This document shows, one piece after another, positions 9,777 to 18,052 of a stretch of DNA of 64,000 nt. Location: the NCBI RefSeq assembly GCF_013201935.1, contig NZ_CP053833.1, positions 2,170,001 through 2,234,000 on the forward strand, read 5' to 3'. Under the pieces are notes generated by a model. It did no database searches, was not told the DNA's origin, and saw nothing but the letters and a program-made list of their open reading frames with translations. Every line of letters begins with the position of its first letter. Position 1 is the stretch's first letter. This DNA comes from Arcobacter cloacae (GTDB lineage Bacteria; Campylobacterota; Campylobacteria; Campylobacterales; Arcobacteraceae). Made by a program: the position numbers and the translations under genes.

Positions 9777-10130
9777 TTAATTAGCTTTTTTTAAATTTTT
9801 TTCATTAGAATCCATAACATCTTTTACGGATAATTCATTCAACATAACTTGTATTTTTTCTTCATTATATTTGAAATTAAACTCACTTCTTTTATTATCA
9901 AGACTAAATAGACTAATAATAAGTGATAGCATCATATTACTTATGCCCTTTAAAATAATTGTTACCAAAATTATACCTAATATCATCTCCATTGGAGTAA
10001 AAAAGTCTGCATTTAAAGTAAAAAATATTAATGTTGCAAAAAAACCAATAGCAATATAGAGTCTAAAAACTCCACTATTGATTACCGTTTGAGAAAATCG
10101 TTCTATTACCATTTTAAAAAACTTTAACAA
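9777..10130 (-). CDS. Small membrane protein of the flagellar operon (unknown)
   Basis: A 117-residue protein I do not recognise. It has two or three hydrophobic segments (about 22-40 and 46-75) and a charged C-terminal tail containing KRSEFNFKYNEEKIQVMLNE and ending NEKNLKKAN, so it is probably an inner-membrane protein with a cytoplasmic tail. It sits between flhG and fliE, 10 bases before fliE, on the same strand. A flagellar role is suggested only by this position; there is no motif match. The frame is well used and codon choice matches its neighbours, so it is very likely a real gene. Confidence 0.6.
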   Translation of the reverse strand: MLKFFKMVIERFSQTVINSGVFRLYIAIGFFATLIFFTLNADFFTPMEMILGIILVTIILKGISNMMLSLIISLFSLDNKRSEFNFKYNEEKIQVMLNELSVKDVMDSNEKNLKKAN

Positions 10131-10178
10131 TAAAAATAGAAATAATTAAACAAAACGTCGACACTTAATACTAACCTT

Positions 10179-10997
10179 TTAATGAATATTAACTAAAATT
10201 CTATCAACAATATTTTGCAACTGTTTTGTTATTTCATCAGAAGAAAACTCTTTCACAAACAATTTTCTTAAACGTCCAGTTGTTGAAATTGTTTCAGAAG
10301 TTGAAATATTGCCTATATATTCTACCATAAAATCTTCTTTTAACCTATTTTTTTTTCCTAAATTTACTAAAGAATTACTTATAGTTTCTCCTATTTGATA
10401 ACTTTTAGTATGATTGAAAGTTAACATTAATTTACTTTTTTCAATTGATAACATCTTAATTAAAGAATAAACATCAGTTAATGCACTTGGATCTGTTGTT
10501 GTAACAGCTAATATATTATCAGAAATAGATAAAAACTCTTTAACATAATCATTTAGTCCAGCACCTGTATCTATCAATAATATATCAAATCTATTTAATG
10601 AAACTATCTCTTTTACAACCCTTGAAAAAATAAAACTATTTTTATTTAAAGTATATTGAAAACCACTCTTTCCTGCTATCAAAGATATATTTGAATAATT
10701 AGTTTTTGTTATTACCTCATCTAAAGTTCTAGTTCCATCTATATATTCAAAAAAGCTATTTTGAGGTTTTATATCAAACAAAACTTGCATATTAGCAAGT
10801 CCAATATCTGCATCTAAAACAGCTACATTAAAACCCCTTTTAGAGAGTAAAAATGCAATATTTGCAGTCATTGTTGATTTACCAACCCCACCTTTTCCAG
10901 ATGTTATAGTTAAAGTTTTGGTTTTAGAATAGTTTTTTTTTACAGAACTAGTCAATTTTACTAGCTTACTAGCTTGGGAAGAAATAGAGTTAAACAA
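10179..10997 (-). CDS. flhG: Flagellar number regulator FlhG (MinD-like ATPase)
   Basis: FlhG/FleN is a MinD/ParA-family ATPase that limits flagellar number and stimulates the GTPase FlhF. The 272-residue product has the deviant Walker A motif SGKGGVGKST (about 33-42), then a switch region NVAVLDADIGLANMQVLF and DILLIDTGAGLN. The N-terminal QASKLVKLTS (residues 8-17) resembles the DQAxxLR helix that in other FlhG proteins activates FlhF. It follows flhF with a 2-base gap; the flhF-flhG pair is the rule in polar flagellates. Unlike plasmid ParA it has no partner parB nearby. Confidence 0.92.
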   Translation of the reverse strand: MFNSISSQASKLVKLTSSVKKNYSKTKTLTITSGKGGVGKSTMTANIAFLLSKRGFNVAVLDADIGLANMQVLFDIKPQNSFFEYIDGTRTLDEVITKTNYSNISLIAGKSGFQYTLNKNSFIFSRVVKEIVSLNRFDILLIDTGAGLNDYVKEFLSISDNILAVTTTDPSALTDVYSLIKMLSIEKSKLMLTFNHTKSYQIGETISNSLVNLGKKNRLKEDFMVEYIGNISTSETISTTGRLRKLFVKEFSSDEITKQLQNIVDRILVNIH

Positions 10998-10999
10998 AA

Positions 11000-12151
11000 C
11001 TATCTCCTAACACATTGGTTATTCATAAAACAATCAATTAAAAAAGAAGAATCCGAAACAATCAAATCATCTGGAACATTTTGACCTATAGAAAAATAAG
11101 TAATAGATTTTTTTGTTTTATGAGCAAATGATATTAAATTTCCAAAACTTTTTGTCTCATCTAATTTTGTAAATGTTAAATAATCTATTGACAATCTTGA
11201 ATAGTTTTTATAAATCTCAAGCAAATCACTATGTTTAACATTTGCGGGAAGCACTAATATTTTCTCAATAGGTAGCTCCTCAACTTTTTTTTGATACTCA
11301 TTTATAAGTTCTATTTTATCAATATCATATTGACTTGAACCTGCTGTATCAATAAAAATATAATTACAATCTTTTAATCTCAAAAGTGCTTCTGCTAAAC
11401 CTTCAGGCTTTTTTACAATTTCCAAAGGCAATCTCATTATATTTGTATAAGCTTGTAATTGCTCAATTGCCCCTACTCTAAAAGAATCTAAAGTTACAAT
11501 ACCAACCTTATAATTTTGACCCAATTTATAAGCATATCTTGCAGCAAGTTTAGAAATAGTTGTAGTTTTTCCAACACCTGTTGGACCTACCATCATTATA
11601 ATTTTTCTTTGATGTTTTCTTAAAGGAACTTCATGTTTTATTGGAATTACTCTTCTTAAAATCAATTTAAAAAAATCATTTACTTTTTTTGGATTTGCTT
11701 TTAAAGCAATTGGTAGTTGCTTTATTGTTTTTTTCATAATTGTATAAGTCATCTCTTGATCAAACTCATTTTGTTCAAAAATATTATACATCGAAGCAAA
11801 TTCAGGAGGAATAGTTAAATCATATAATTGACTTTTAGGATTCCAAATTGATTTTTGAACCTGTTCTAAAACACTTTGCATTTTAAGAATTTCTTCTTTA
11901 AAATCATATACTTGAGTTTTCATAGGTTCAACATTTTGAGAAGCTTTACTAATTGCAGTTTTTGTATATATTAAATTCTTTTTTTTATCCTCTTCTTCAA
12001 CGGCAACTACAACTTCATACATATCTTTTGTATTACCTTTTGCAGTTGATATTTTTTTAGTTGATATAACAATTGCATCTTCACCACACTCTTCTTGTGC
12101 TAATCTTAATGCAACAGATGGAGTTTCTCCAAAAAAAGATAGTACATTCAT
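11000..12151 (-). CDS. flhF: Flagellar placement GTPase FlhF
   Basis: FlhF is an SRP-type GTPase that recruits early flagellar components to the pole. The 383-residue product has an N-terminal B domain, an N-domain helical bundle, and a G domain with GPTGVGKTTT (residues 189-198), DTAGSSQYD (about 268-276) and TKLDE (328-332). Together these separate it from Ffh (encoded at 32.5 kb), which has an M domain that this protein lacks. It overlaps the upstream flgA-like gene by 4 bases and is followed immediately by flhG. Confidence 0.95.
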   Translation of the reverse strand: MNVLSFFGETPSVALRLAQEECGEDAIVISTKKISTAKGNTKDMYEVVVAVEEEDKKKNLIYTKTAISKASQNVEPMKTQVYDFKEEILKMQSVLEQVQKSIWNPKSQLYDLTIPPEFASMYNIFEQNEFDQEMTYTIMKKTIKQLPIALKANPKKVNDFFKLILRRVIPIKHEVPLRKHQRKIIMMVGPTGVGKTTTISKLAARYAYKLGQNYKVGIVTLDSFRVGAIEQLQAYTNIMRLPLEIVKKPEGLAEALLRLKDCNYIFIDTAGSSQYDIDKIELINEYQKKVEELPIEKILVLPANVKHSDLLEIYKNYSRLSIDYLTFTKLDETKSFGNLISFAHKTKKSITYFSIGQNVPDDLIVSDSSFLIDCFMNNQCVRR

Positions 12152-12543
12152 TTTAATCTTCCATCTTTATATATTTGTTCTATAGATCCATCTAATTTTT
12201 TAATTCTAATAAATTCATTATTTTCATAAATAACTTTACCTTTTTTTTCAATTTTAACCCCACCAAAATCAAAAACTACACTTTCATTTTCATATTTTTT
12301 AACATCTTTCATACATATAATAGTATTTTTGTTTATATATCTTGCTGTCAAATATTTTTCTTCTGATAATTTTGCTAATGTTAATGGCTCACATGCTTTA
12401 TTTATTGTATTCACTTCTTTAACCATTAATTTTTTAGGATCTAATTTCTCCTCAAAGCTGATCGAATCTTTTGAAACTAAAACAGTAATAGCAAAAACTT
12501 TAGCTGTTACTAAAAAAGTTAAAAAACTAAGCCTTAATATCAA
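12148..12543 (-). CDS. flgA: FlgA-like P-ring assembly chaperone, short form; probable TTG start
   Basis: FlgA chaperones P-ring (FlgI) assembly in the periplasm. The longest frame starts at an ATG at 12567, but a TTG at 12543 is better: it is preceded by a strong GGAGGA ribosome-binding site with a 7-base spacer. Starting there gives a clean signal peptide (MILRLSFLTFLVTAKVFA) on a 131-residue protein. The C-terminal half shows the SAF/ChapFlgA pattern: YLTARYINKNTIICMKDVK, then an ENNEFIRIKKLDGSIEQ stretch like the FlgA 'G..I.v.n..s.k.v.g.v' end. It is shorter than typical FlgA (about 200 or more) and lacks the N-terminal domain. The ribosome-binding site lies inside the upstream gene's last codons. 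Confidence 0.55.
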   Translation of the reverse strand: MILRLSFLTFLVTAKVFAITVLVSKDSISFEEKLDPKKLMVKEVNTINKACEPLTLAKLSEEKYLTARYINKNTIICMKDVKKYENESVVFDFGGVKIEKKGKVIYENNEFIRIKKLDGSIEQIYKDGRLK

Positions 12544-12904
12544 AAATTCTTCCTCCATTAGCAGCACTTATTTCAGAAACTAAATCTTTATATAATTGTT
12601 GAACAGGCATTACAATTGATGCTAATTTTTTATTTAATTCATACAAATCTTTTAACTCTTTTTCTAATGAATCAACAGAATCTCTATAAATATTTACATC
12701 TATTCCCTCTTGAATTTTTTTTATTAACTCTTTATTTAGTTCAGCTTTTAATCTAATTATTTCATCTATTATAAAATGTTTTTTATCATTTCTTTTTAGA
12801 AGTTGTTCATGTTTTGCTTCTTTTATATCTAAAATATCTAAATTTATAGATTCTTTTAAATCATTTACCAAATTTTTCATGTTTTCAACAATATTTTCTA
12901 TCAT
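12527..12904 (-). CDS. FlgN-like flagellar export chaperone (probable)
   Basis: A 125-residue all-helical cytoplasmic protein. The pattern of a long N-terminal helix, a central charged helix containing EAKHEQLLKRNDKKHFIIDE, and a C-terminal helix pair resembles FlgN, the chaperone for hook-associated proteins FlgK and FlgL. FlgN-type genes commonly sit next to flgJ or flgK; here it is 9 bases after flgJ. The match is structural rather than motif-based, so another small helical flagellar chaperone is possible. Its last codons contain the ribosome-binding site and start of the flgA-like gene. Confidence 0.5.
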   Translation of the reverse strand: MIENIVENMKNLVNDLKESINLDILDIKEAKHEQLLKRNDKKHFIIDEIIRLKAELNKELIKKIQEGIDVNIYRDSVDSLEKELKDLYELNKKLASIVMPVQQLYKDLVSEISAANGGRIFDIKA

Positions 12905-12913
12905 AACAGAACC

Positions 12914-13216
12914 TTATTTATTATTTTTGCTCAGAAAATCAAACAGCATATCGCTAATACCTAAAGTTCCACTTGAACTATCTGCAACAGCTTGAACATA
13001 CATACTTTTAATTATATCAGAACCTGCCCCTTCACCCGCAATATTCGTAGAACGTAAAGATATATCCATAATTTGATTTAAAAAGAATGATTCAAAATCA
13101 TTACTTACTTTTCTTAACTGCTCTTCATCTTTTGTAATATTTTCAGCATTTAAGTTATCAAACTTTTTTGTTTGTAAAATGTTACTATTAATTAAATTAT
13201 TACTATTTATTTCCAT
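12914..13216 (-). CDS. flgJ: FlgJ rod-binding protein (rod cap domain only)
   Basis: FlgJ caps the growing rod. The 100-residue product contains only the rod-binding domain: KVSNDFESFFLNQIMDISLR and GAGSDIIKSMYVQAVADS followed by GTLGISDMLFDFL, the signature of the family. The C-terminal muramidase domain of enterobacterial FlgJ is missing, as is usual in Campylobacterota, so a separate lytic enzyme must open the peptidoglycan. It lies 2 bases after motB. Confidence 0.88.
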   Translation of the reverse strand: MEINSNNLINSNILQTKKFDNLNAENITKDEEQLRKVSNDFESFFLNQIMDISLRSTNIAGEGAGSDIIKSMYVQAVADSSSGTLGISDMLFDFLSKNNK

Positions 13217-13218
13217 TA

Positions 13219-13992
13219 TTACTCCAATCTATCAAAAAAGTTTTCTTGATTTAAAATATCCTGTTGGCTATCTTGTGAAAAAAATCTCATTTCAACTCTT
13301 CTATTATCTGCTGCCACATCACTTTTTGGATGATAAGAAGCATATGCTGCAACTTTTAAAATAGAAGGATCTATTCTATTTTTTATTAACTCTTTTACAA
13401 CTGAAATAGATCTTAAAGCTGAAATATCCCAAGCATCTCTTGGAATAGTTGAACCCAAAGTTCTATTTGTATCTGTGTGTCCTATTATTTCTATATTAAA
13501 AGTTTGTGGCATTGTTCTGATAACTCTTGCAATTTTTGAAATAAAAACTTTTGCACTTTCATTTGTTAATTCATATTGACCGTCATCAAACATAATAGTA
13601 GAAGGAATATCTAAAGTAAATTCATTTTTACCTTTTTCTATACTAATCTCTTGACTTTCAATATTTTGGCTTGAATTTAATTCTTGAACAATTTGAGAAA
13701 CTTCTTCTGCTGTACTTTCAAAAGATGATTCCGAAGAGGATTCACTATCCGAATCAGAACTACTATCTTGTGTAGAATGTTTTTCACTTTGTTTCTCAAC
13801 AGAAGTTGAAGAATCTATGAATCCCATTGCTTTTTTCATAATATCAAAATACTCTTCAACTTTTTTCTTATCCATTACTGCCATAGAAAGTAATAGAATA
13901 AAAAAAGTAAGTAATAAAGACATTAAATCCCCAAATTGAACCAACCAACCTGGTAAACATTTAGGACAATCAGGACATTTTTCTTTTGCCAT
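13219..13992 (-). CDS. motB: Flagellar stator protein MotB
   Basis: MotB anchors the stator to peptidoglycan and carries the ion-binding aspartate. The 257-residue product has one transmembrane helix (about 20-40, FGDLMSLLLTFFILLLSMAV) with the essential Asp at residue 22, an acidic Ser-rich plug/linker (about 60-90), and an OmpA-type peptidoglycan-binding domain (about 120-245; FNIEIIGHTDTNR and RRVEMRF). The cytoplasmic N terminus has three cysteines (CPDCPKC). It is 9 bases after motA. I cannot tell proton from sodium coupling by eye. Confidence 0.95.
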   Translation of the reverse strand: MAKEKCPDCPKCLPGWLVQFGDLMSLLLTFFILLLSMAVMDKKKVEEYFDIMKKAMGFIDSSTSVEKQSEKHSTQDSSSDSDSESSSESSFESTAEEVSQIVQELNSSQNIESQEISIEKGKNEFTLDIPSTIMFDDGQYELTNESAKVFISKIARVIRTMPQTFNIEIIGHTDTNRTLGSTIPRDAWDISALRSISVVKELIKNRIDPSILKVAAYASYHPKSDVAADNRRVEMRFFSQDSQQDILNQENFFDRLE

Positions 13993-14001
13993 ATCTATAC
14001 T

Positions 14002-14757
14002 TTACTCTACAACTTCAACTAAAATAGAATTTAGTTGCATTTTTATATTACCTATAGATTCTTCAGCAGCAATCATAGTTGCTCCTTGAATAATAACTTC
14101 ACAAGCTGTTACTTCAACATTATGTTTTTGAGATAATTTACTTTCAACAAGTCCTGCAAAAAGTGTACCTAATAAAGCACCATACATTGTAGTAAGTAAT
14201 GCAACTGCCATAGCAGGACCAACAGCCGCTGGATCCGAAAGATTTGCTAGCATTGCAACAAGACCAACTAAAGTACCAATCATTCCCATTGCACCAGCTG
14301 TTCCACCCATATTACCAAAGATACCTATCATTATAGTGTGTCTTTTATTCATATGCTCTAATTTTAATTCCATTAATGGTTTTAAAACATCTGGCTTAGT
14401 TCCATCAACTAATAACTGAAATGCTTCTTTAAAAAATGGATTTGTTTCTTGAAGAACTTTTTGTTCAATTTGCATAACTCCATGTTTTTTTATCTCTGTA
14501 GCATAAAAAACTATTTTCTCAACCAGTTCAGGTAAAGGCTCAACTTTAACTTCATTTAAAGCGACTTTAAAAGCTGGAATTATTCTTTTTAAATCTTTTC
14601 CCTCAAATTGTCCTGCCGTTACAGCAATAGTTCCACCAAAAACAATTACAACAGAAGGAATATCAATATAAGGTCCAAAACCTACTCCTCCTAAAATAAT
14701 CGCAAGAGCAACCATTCCCCAACCTGCGACTAATCCTCCTAAGGTACTTTTATCCAT
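14002..14757 (-). CDS. motA: Flagellar stator protein MotA
   Basis: MotA forms the pentamer around MotB and pushes on FliG in the C-ring. The 251-residue product has four transmembrane segments (about 7-25, 30-48, 150-172, 185-205) and a cytoplasmic loop. The conserved proline-containing stretch DPAAVGPAMAVALLTTMYG lies before the last helix. It is 3 bases after fliY and 9 bases before motB, so stator and a C-ring subunit are co-transcribed. Confidence 0.95.
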   Translation of the reverse strand: MDKSTLGGLVAGWGMVALAIILGGVGFGPYIDIPSVVIVFGGTIAVTAGQFEGKDLKRIIPAFKVALNEVKVEPLPELVEKIVFYATEIKKHGVMQIEQKVLQETNPFFKEAFQLLVDGTKPDVLKPLMELKLEHMNKRHTIMIGIFGNMGGTAGAMGMIGTLVGLVAMLANLSDPAAVGPAMAVALLTTMYGALLGTLFAGLVESKLSQKHNVEVTACEVIIQGATMIAAEESIGNIKMQLNSILVEVVE

Positions 14758-14760
14758 AAA

Positions 14761-15636
14761 CTATAATCCTATTTGACTTAATCTTAAATCTTCATTACCA
14801 ATTTTTTTAATCTTCAATCCAAATTTCCCCTCAACAATAACAGCTTCACCTTCTCCTATTCTTACACCATTAACTAATATCTCTAAAGGTTCATTTACCA
14901 TCTGTTCTAATTCAATAATTTCACCAACATCCCATCTTAAAATATCTTTTAATAAAACTACTTTTGTTCCAAGTCTAACACTTAATTTTAACTTTACATT
15001 ATATAAAAGTTCTAAATTTCTAGGTGTATGCATTGAACTATGGGTATTGTTAGTCGTTGGTGCTGATTGAACGGAAGGAACAATTTTTGCTTCCACCTCA
15101 TTACTAGTTGTATTGCTAACACCTGTAATTGAAGAGAAAAAAGGTGAGATTAATTGATCAAAGTATATTACTAAAGGTAATTTTTCACTATCTAAAGATA
15201 TTATAAATTCAAAAGCATTTGTTTTAGAACTCAACACTGTTCCTTCAACTATAGATGAATTTTTAACTTCAGATTTTATTGATCCAACATCAGGTAAACC
15301 TTGTGCATTTACTGAAGTACAAAAACTTCCACAGATATTAGAAATTATTTCATTTACAGCATCAGTAATTTCATCATCTATATGCTCTTTTAAATCTCCC
15401 ATTCCTCCAAGCATTAAATACTCAAATTTAGTAGCACTCAATGTTGGTACATAAAAAATTATCTGACTTGAAATACCTTTAAAATCAAACTTAACAATAC
15501 ACTCAATTAATTGTGTTGAATCAAAATTTTCAACTTCTAATTTAGTAATCGAATCAACTTGAGAATTTTTCGATAATAACTGTTCTAGAGTATTAGAAAG
15601 TTCTTCTTTTAATATATTTGATAAATCTGATGCCAA
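14761..15636 (-). CDS. fliY: Flagellar C-ring protein FliY (CheC-like domain plus FliN/SpoA domain)
   Basis: FliY is the C-ring protein of Campylobacterota and Gram-positives that combines a CheC-like phosphatase fold with a FliN-like SpoA domain. In this 291-residue protein residues 30-175 match the CheC-like part and 205-291 the SpoA domain (LELLYNVKLKLSVRLG ... RIGEGEAVIVEGKFGLKI). There is no FliM-type CheY-binding peptide at the N terminus. In the helix where CheC and CheX have E-x2-N, this protein reads E96-I-I-S99-N, so the expected Asn appears to be Ser (or shifted by one), and phosphatase activity is uncertain. A separate short FliN is encoded at 22.8 kb. FliM is the alternative assignment, but length and domain pattern favour FliY. 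Confidence 0.75.
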   Translation of the reverse strand: MASDLSNILKEELSNTLEQLLSKNSQVDSITKLEVENFDSTQLIECIVKFDFKGISSQIIFYVPTLSATKFEYLMLGGMGDLKEHIDDEITDAVNEIISNICGSFCTSVNAQGLPDVGSIKSEVKNSSIVEGTVLSSKTNAFEFIISLDSEKLPLVIYFDQLISPFFSSITGVSNTTSNEVEAKIVPSVQSAPTTNNTHSSMHTPRNLELLYNVKLKLSVRLGTKVVLLKDILRWDVGEIIELEQMVNEPLEILVNGVRIGEGEAVIVEGKFGLKIKKIGNEDLRLSQIGL

Positions 15637-15649
15637 TTAAAATACCTTA

Positions 15650-15964
15650 TTAATTATTAATTTTTTGTTCCATTTCTTGTAATACAAAAGCCTTTACTTT
15701 CATCATATCCTCAGTAGGATACTTATATTCAGCTTCACCTCTTGTTACTTTAACAAAAAAATCTTTTGAATTTCTGTTATAACCAAATTTGATATTATCT
15801 AAAATAACCTCATTTTTATCAGGTATATATTGTTGTCCTTGATTTTTTTTGTATTCGTCATCTTGAATAACTTTCTCTTTAGCTTCAAGATTGTTAACTT
15901 TTTGAGATTTCTCAATAGTATTTTGTTTAGCATTATCAATTTCAGCAACTCTTCCAATTTCCAT
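15650..15964 (-). CDS. FlaG-like flagellar protein (probable)
   Basis: A 104-residue protein from the ATG at 15964, chosen because GGAGG lies 5 bases upstream; a TTG four codons earlier would overlap that site. The N-terminal half is charged and disordered. The C-terminal half (EVILDNIKFGYNRNSKDFFV then VTRGEAEYKYPTEDMMKVKAFV) resembles the FlaG domain ('l.f..d...g...v.v.d..t.e..r.iP.e.ml...'). FlaG influences filament length or assembly. Here it leads an operon with fliY, motA and motB rather than sitting by fliD, so the family call is moderate. Confidence 0.45.
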   Translation of the reverse strand: MEIGRVAEIDNAKQNTIEKSQKVNNLEAKEKVIQDDEYKKNQGQQYIPDKNEVILDNIKFGYNRNSKDFFVKVTRGEAEYKYPTEDMMKVKAFVLQEMEQKINN

Positions 15965-15996
15965 GGTATCCTCCAAAAAAGTAACATTTACTAATT

Positions 15997-16005
15997 ATTA
16001 TAGCA
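15997..16005 (-). promoter_or_regulatory. Extended -10 promoter (TGC TATAAT) upstream of flaG-like/fliY/motAB operon
   Basis: On the minus strand the sequence reads TGCTATAAT, a perfect sigma70 -10 hexamer (15997-16002) with the TGn extension, about 33 bases before the start at 15964. No convincing -35 hexamer is present, which is normal for Campylobacterota sigma70 promoters. Confidence 0.65.
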
Positions 16006-16041
16006 GAAAAAAATTAAATTACTTAAGATTTTTCGCTATAT

Positions 16042-18039
16042 CTATAGAGATTCTAGATACTCATCAAATCCAACTATTTTGAAATCTATTAATGAATCAA
16101 AATAAGGTTGAATCAAAAATTGTTTTGCACTTGGAATTTTTAGTTCTTGAATAAGTTGAATAGCAGTCAAGAAATCAGCATCAGGATCATTTAATAAAGC
16201 TTTAATTAGTGATATTTGAATAGAAGCATCATTATATCTTCCTGCTTCTAAAAGTGCTGCAACAAGTAAATACATTGTATACTTATCTTCTAATTTATAT
16301 TCACTTTGCAAATATTCTAAAGTTTTAATTGATTCATCTGGTAAATTAAAATGTAAATCTCTTAAGGCCTTAGTTCTTAAATAAGAAGGTGTGTTTTTAC
16401 CTGTTATTCTTAGATCTGCTTTTGCAAAAACTCCCAAAGCTTTTAAAATATCTACATAATATCTAGTTATTATTAGTGGTCCTTCTAAAAAATTATTATT
16501 TAATGTAAGAGGTATTGAATCTTGCAACCTTGCAAAATATGCAAAGTTTGTTTCATTATTTCTTCTTTGTATCAATCTTATTAAAAATGTTAATGGATCT
16601 TTAAAATGCTCATCTAATAAAGGATGGTTTATTAAAGACTTATTTTGATTCATTGCATCTAAGAAATCTAGAGCTTTATAAAAAATTGTATTCTCATAAT
16701 TTAAAGGTCTATCAGCTGATGTAAATTGAGGATTAATGAATAATCTATAAATCTCTTTCCCAAAATAGTTATATAAACCATCACTATTTTTAATGGTAGT
16801 TTCTATATATTCTTTATCTTTAACTTTTACATTTATTCTATTAGCTGTTATTAAAAACATTGTTGAATATAGTTTATTACCAGGATTTAACTTATATGCT
16901 TTTTCAAAATATTTGTACGCACTATGAAAATCATTTATTTGAGCACAAGACAATCCTAAATTATAATAGATATAAGATTTAGTATCTTTAGTAAGCATCT
17001 TTTTTAGTTCAGTAACTCTAATAATTGGATCTTCTTTTACTATATTTAAAAATTTATTATTATAATCTACCATTTCCTCAAGATTTATAATATTTTCTTT
17101 TTGATTATAAATAAACCCTTTTAAAGAATCATAAATAATTTCTTGAGAATCTGAAAATATAAAAGGTGCAAAATAAAAAACAAAATCAATTTTTCTATAT
17201 TCATCAAATTTTAAAACAGATTCTAAATACTGTTTAGAGGTAAATTTATTTTGATTAAAATATATTTCTAAAGGTAATTCAATATTTGCTTTAAAAGTAT
17301 TTCTTCTATTATTTATTAAATCTAAAGTCTCTTTTAATTGCTCAATTTTATTTAATTTCAAATCAGTGAAAGCTATAAACCATAAAATTTTATCTATTGT
17401 ATTTGGATTAACATTTTGTTCTTTAGCTTTTCTTAGTAACAAAGCTGCTTTTTCATAATCTTTTAATTTTATATAAATCAAAGCCTTTTTTAAATCCATA
17501 GTATAATCCATAGAATTTAAAACTTCTAATGCATTTTCATACTCTTTTAATATTACATAAGTATCTGCCAACATTCTTTTTGTATGTTCTGAAAGATTTT
17601 TATATCTTTTTGAAACTCTAACTATAGTATCTAAATATTTATTATCTTTTGAAATTTGATATAAATAATAACAAGCTGACATATAAGAAAAAGTATTTGA
17701 AGCTATATTTTCTTCTTTTTCATAAATCTTATTTAAATATACAATTGCATTATCAATAGAACCTAATTTATAATAAGCAATTCCTATATTTAAAGACGAA
17801 GGTATTTCAAGTATTTTAGATGTTCTTTTAAAAAGTGAAATAGCCTCTTCATATTCATTTTTACTTAAATGCAAAACTGCTTTATTAAAGTCAACTTGCA
17901 AAGCAAGATTTTCTTGAGTTTTTTTCAATTTCTCAAATTGAAAAATAATTTCTGGTTGAGATTCTATTAAATCTTGATTACCATATAAAATAGGATTTAC
18001 AAAAAGACTACTCAATAATATTTTATATAATAATTTCAT
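16042..18039 (-). CDS. Second secreted TPR-repeat protein of the flagellar locus
   Basis: A 665-residue protein with a signal peptide (MKLLYKILLSSLFVNPILYG) followed by TPR/Sel1-like helical repeats throughout, for example YEEAISLFKRTSKILEIPSS, GSIDNAIVYLNKIYEK and DFHSAYKYFEKAYKLNPGN, the last being a textbook TPR. It ends with a non-repeat helical region. Predicted location is the periplasm. It is almost the same length as the TPR protein at 3163-5157 but the sequences are clearly different. It follows a small coiled-coil membrane protein by 13 bases. By analogy with PflA of Campylobacter (a signal-peptide-bearing TPR motor protein) it may belong to the periplasmic motor scaffold; this is inference. 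Confidence 0.65.
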   Translation of the reverse strand: MKLLYKILLSSLFVNPILYGNQDLIESQPEIIFQFEKLKKTQENLALQVDFNKAVLHLSKNEYEEAISLFKRTSKILEIPSSLNIGIAYYKLGSIDNAIVYLNKIYEKEENIASNTFSYMSACYYLYQISKDNKYLDTIVRVSKRYKNLSEHTKRMLADTYVILKEYENALEVLNSMDYTMDLKKALIYIKLKDYEKAALLLRKAKEQNVNPNTIDKILWFIAFTDLKLNKIEQLKETLDLINNRRNTFKANIELPLEIYFNQNKFTSKQYLESVLKFDEYRKIDFVFYFAPFIFSDSQEIIYDSLKGFIYNQKENIINLEEMVDYNNKFLNIVKEDPIIRVTELKKMLTKDTKSYIYYNLGLSCAQINDFHSAYKYFEKAYKLNPGNKLYSTMFLITANRINVKVKDKEYIETTIKNSDGLYNYFGKEIYRLFINPQFTSADRPLNYENTIFYKALDFLDAMNQNKSLINHPLLDEHFKDPLTFLIRLIQRRNNETNFAYFARLQDSIPLTLNNNFLEGPLIITRYYVDILKALGVFAKADLRITGKNTPSYLRTKALRDLHFNLPDESIKTLEYLQSEYKLEDKYTMYLLVAALLEAGRYNDASIQISLIKALLNDPDADFLTAIQLIQELKIPSAKQFLIQPYFDSLIDFKIVGFDEYLESL

Positions 18040-18052
18040 TAAAATTTAAGAC

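Noticed and set aside
14761-15636. FliM
   Set aside because: Too short, no N-terminal CheY-binding peptide, and the first domain is CheC-like as in FliY.
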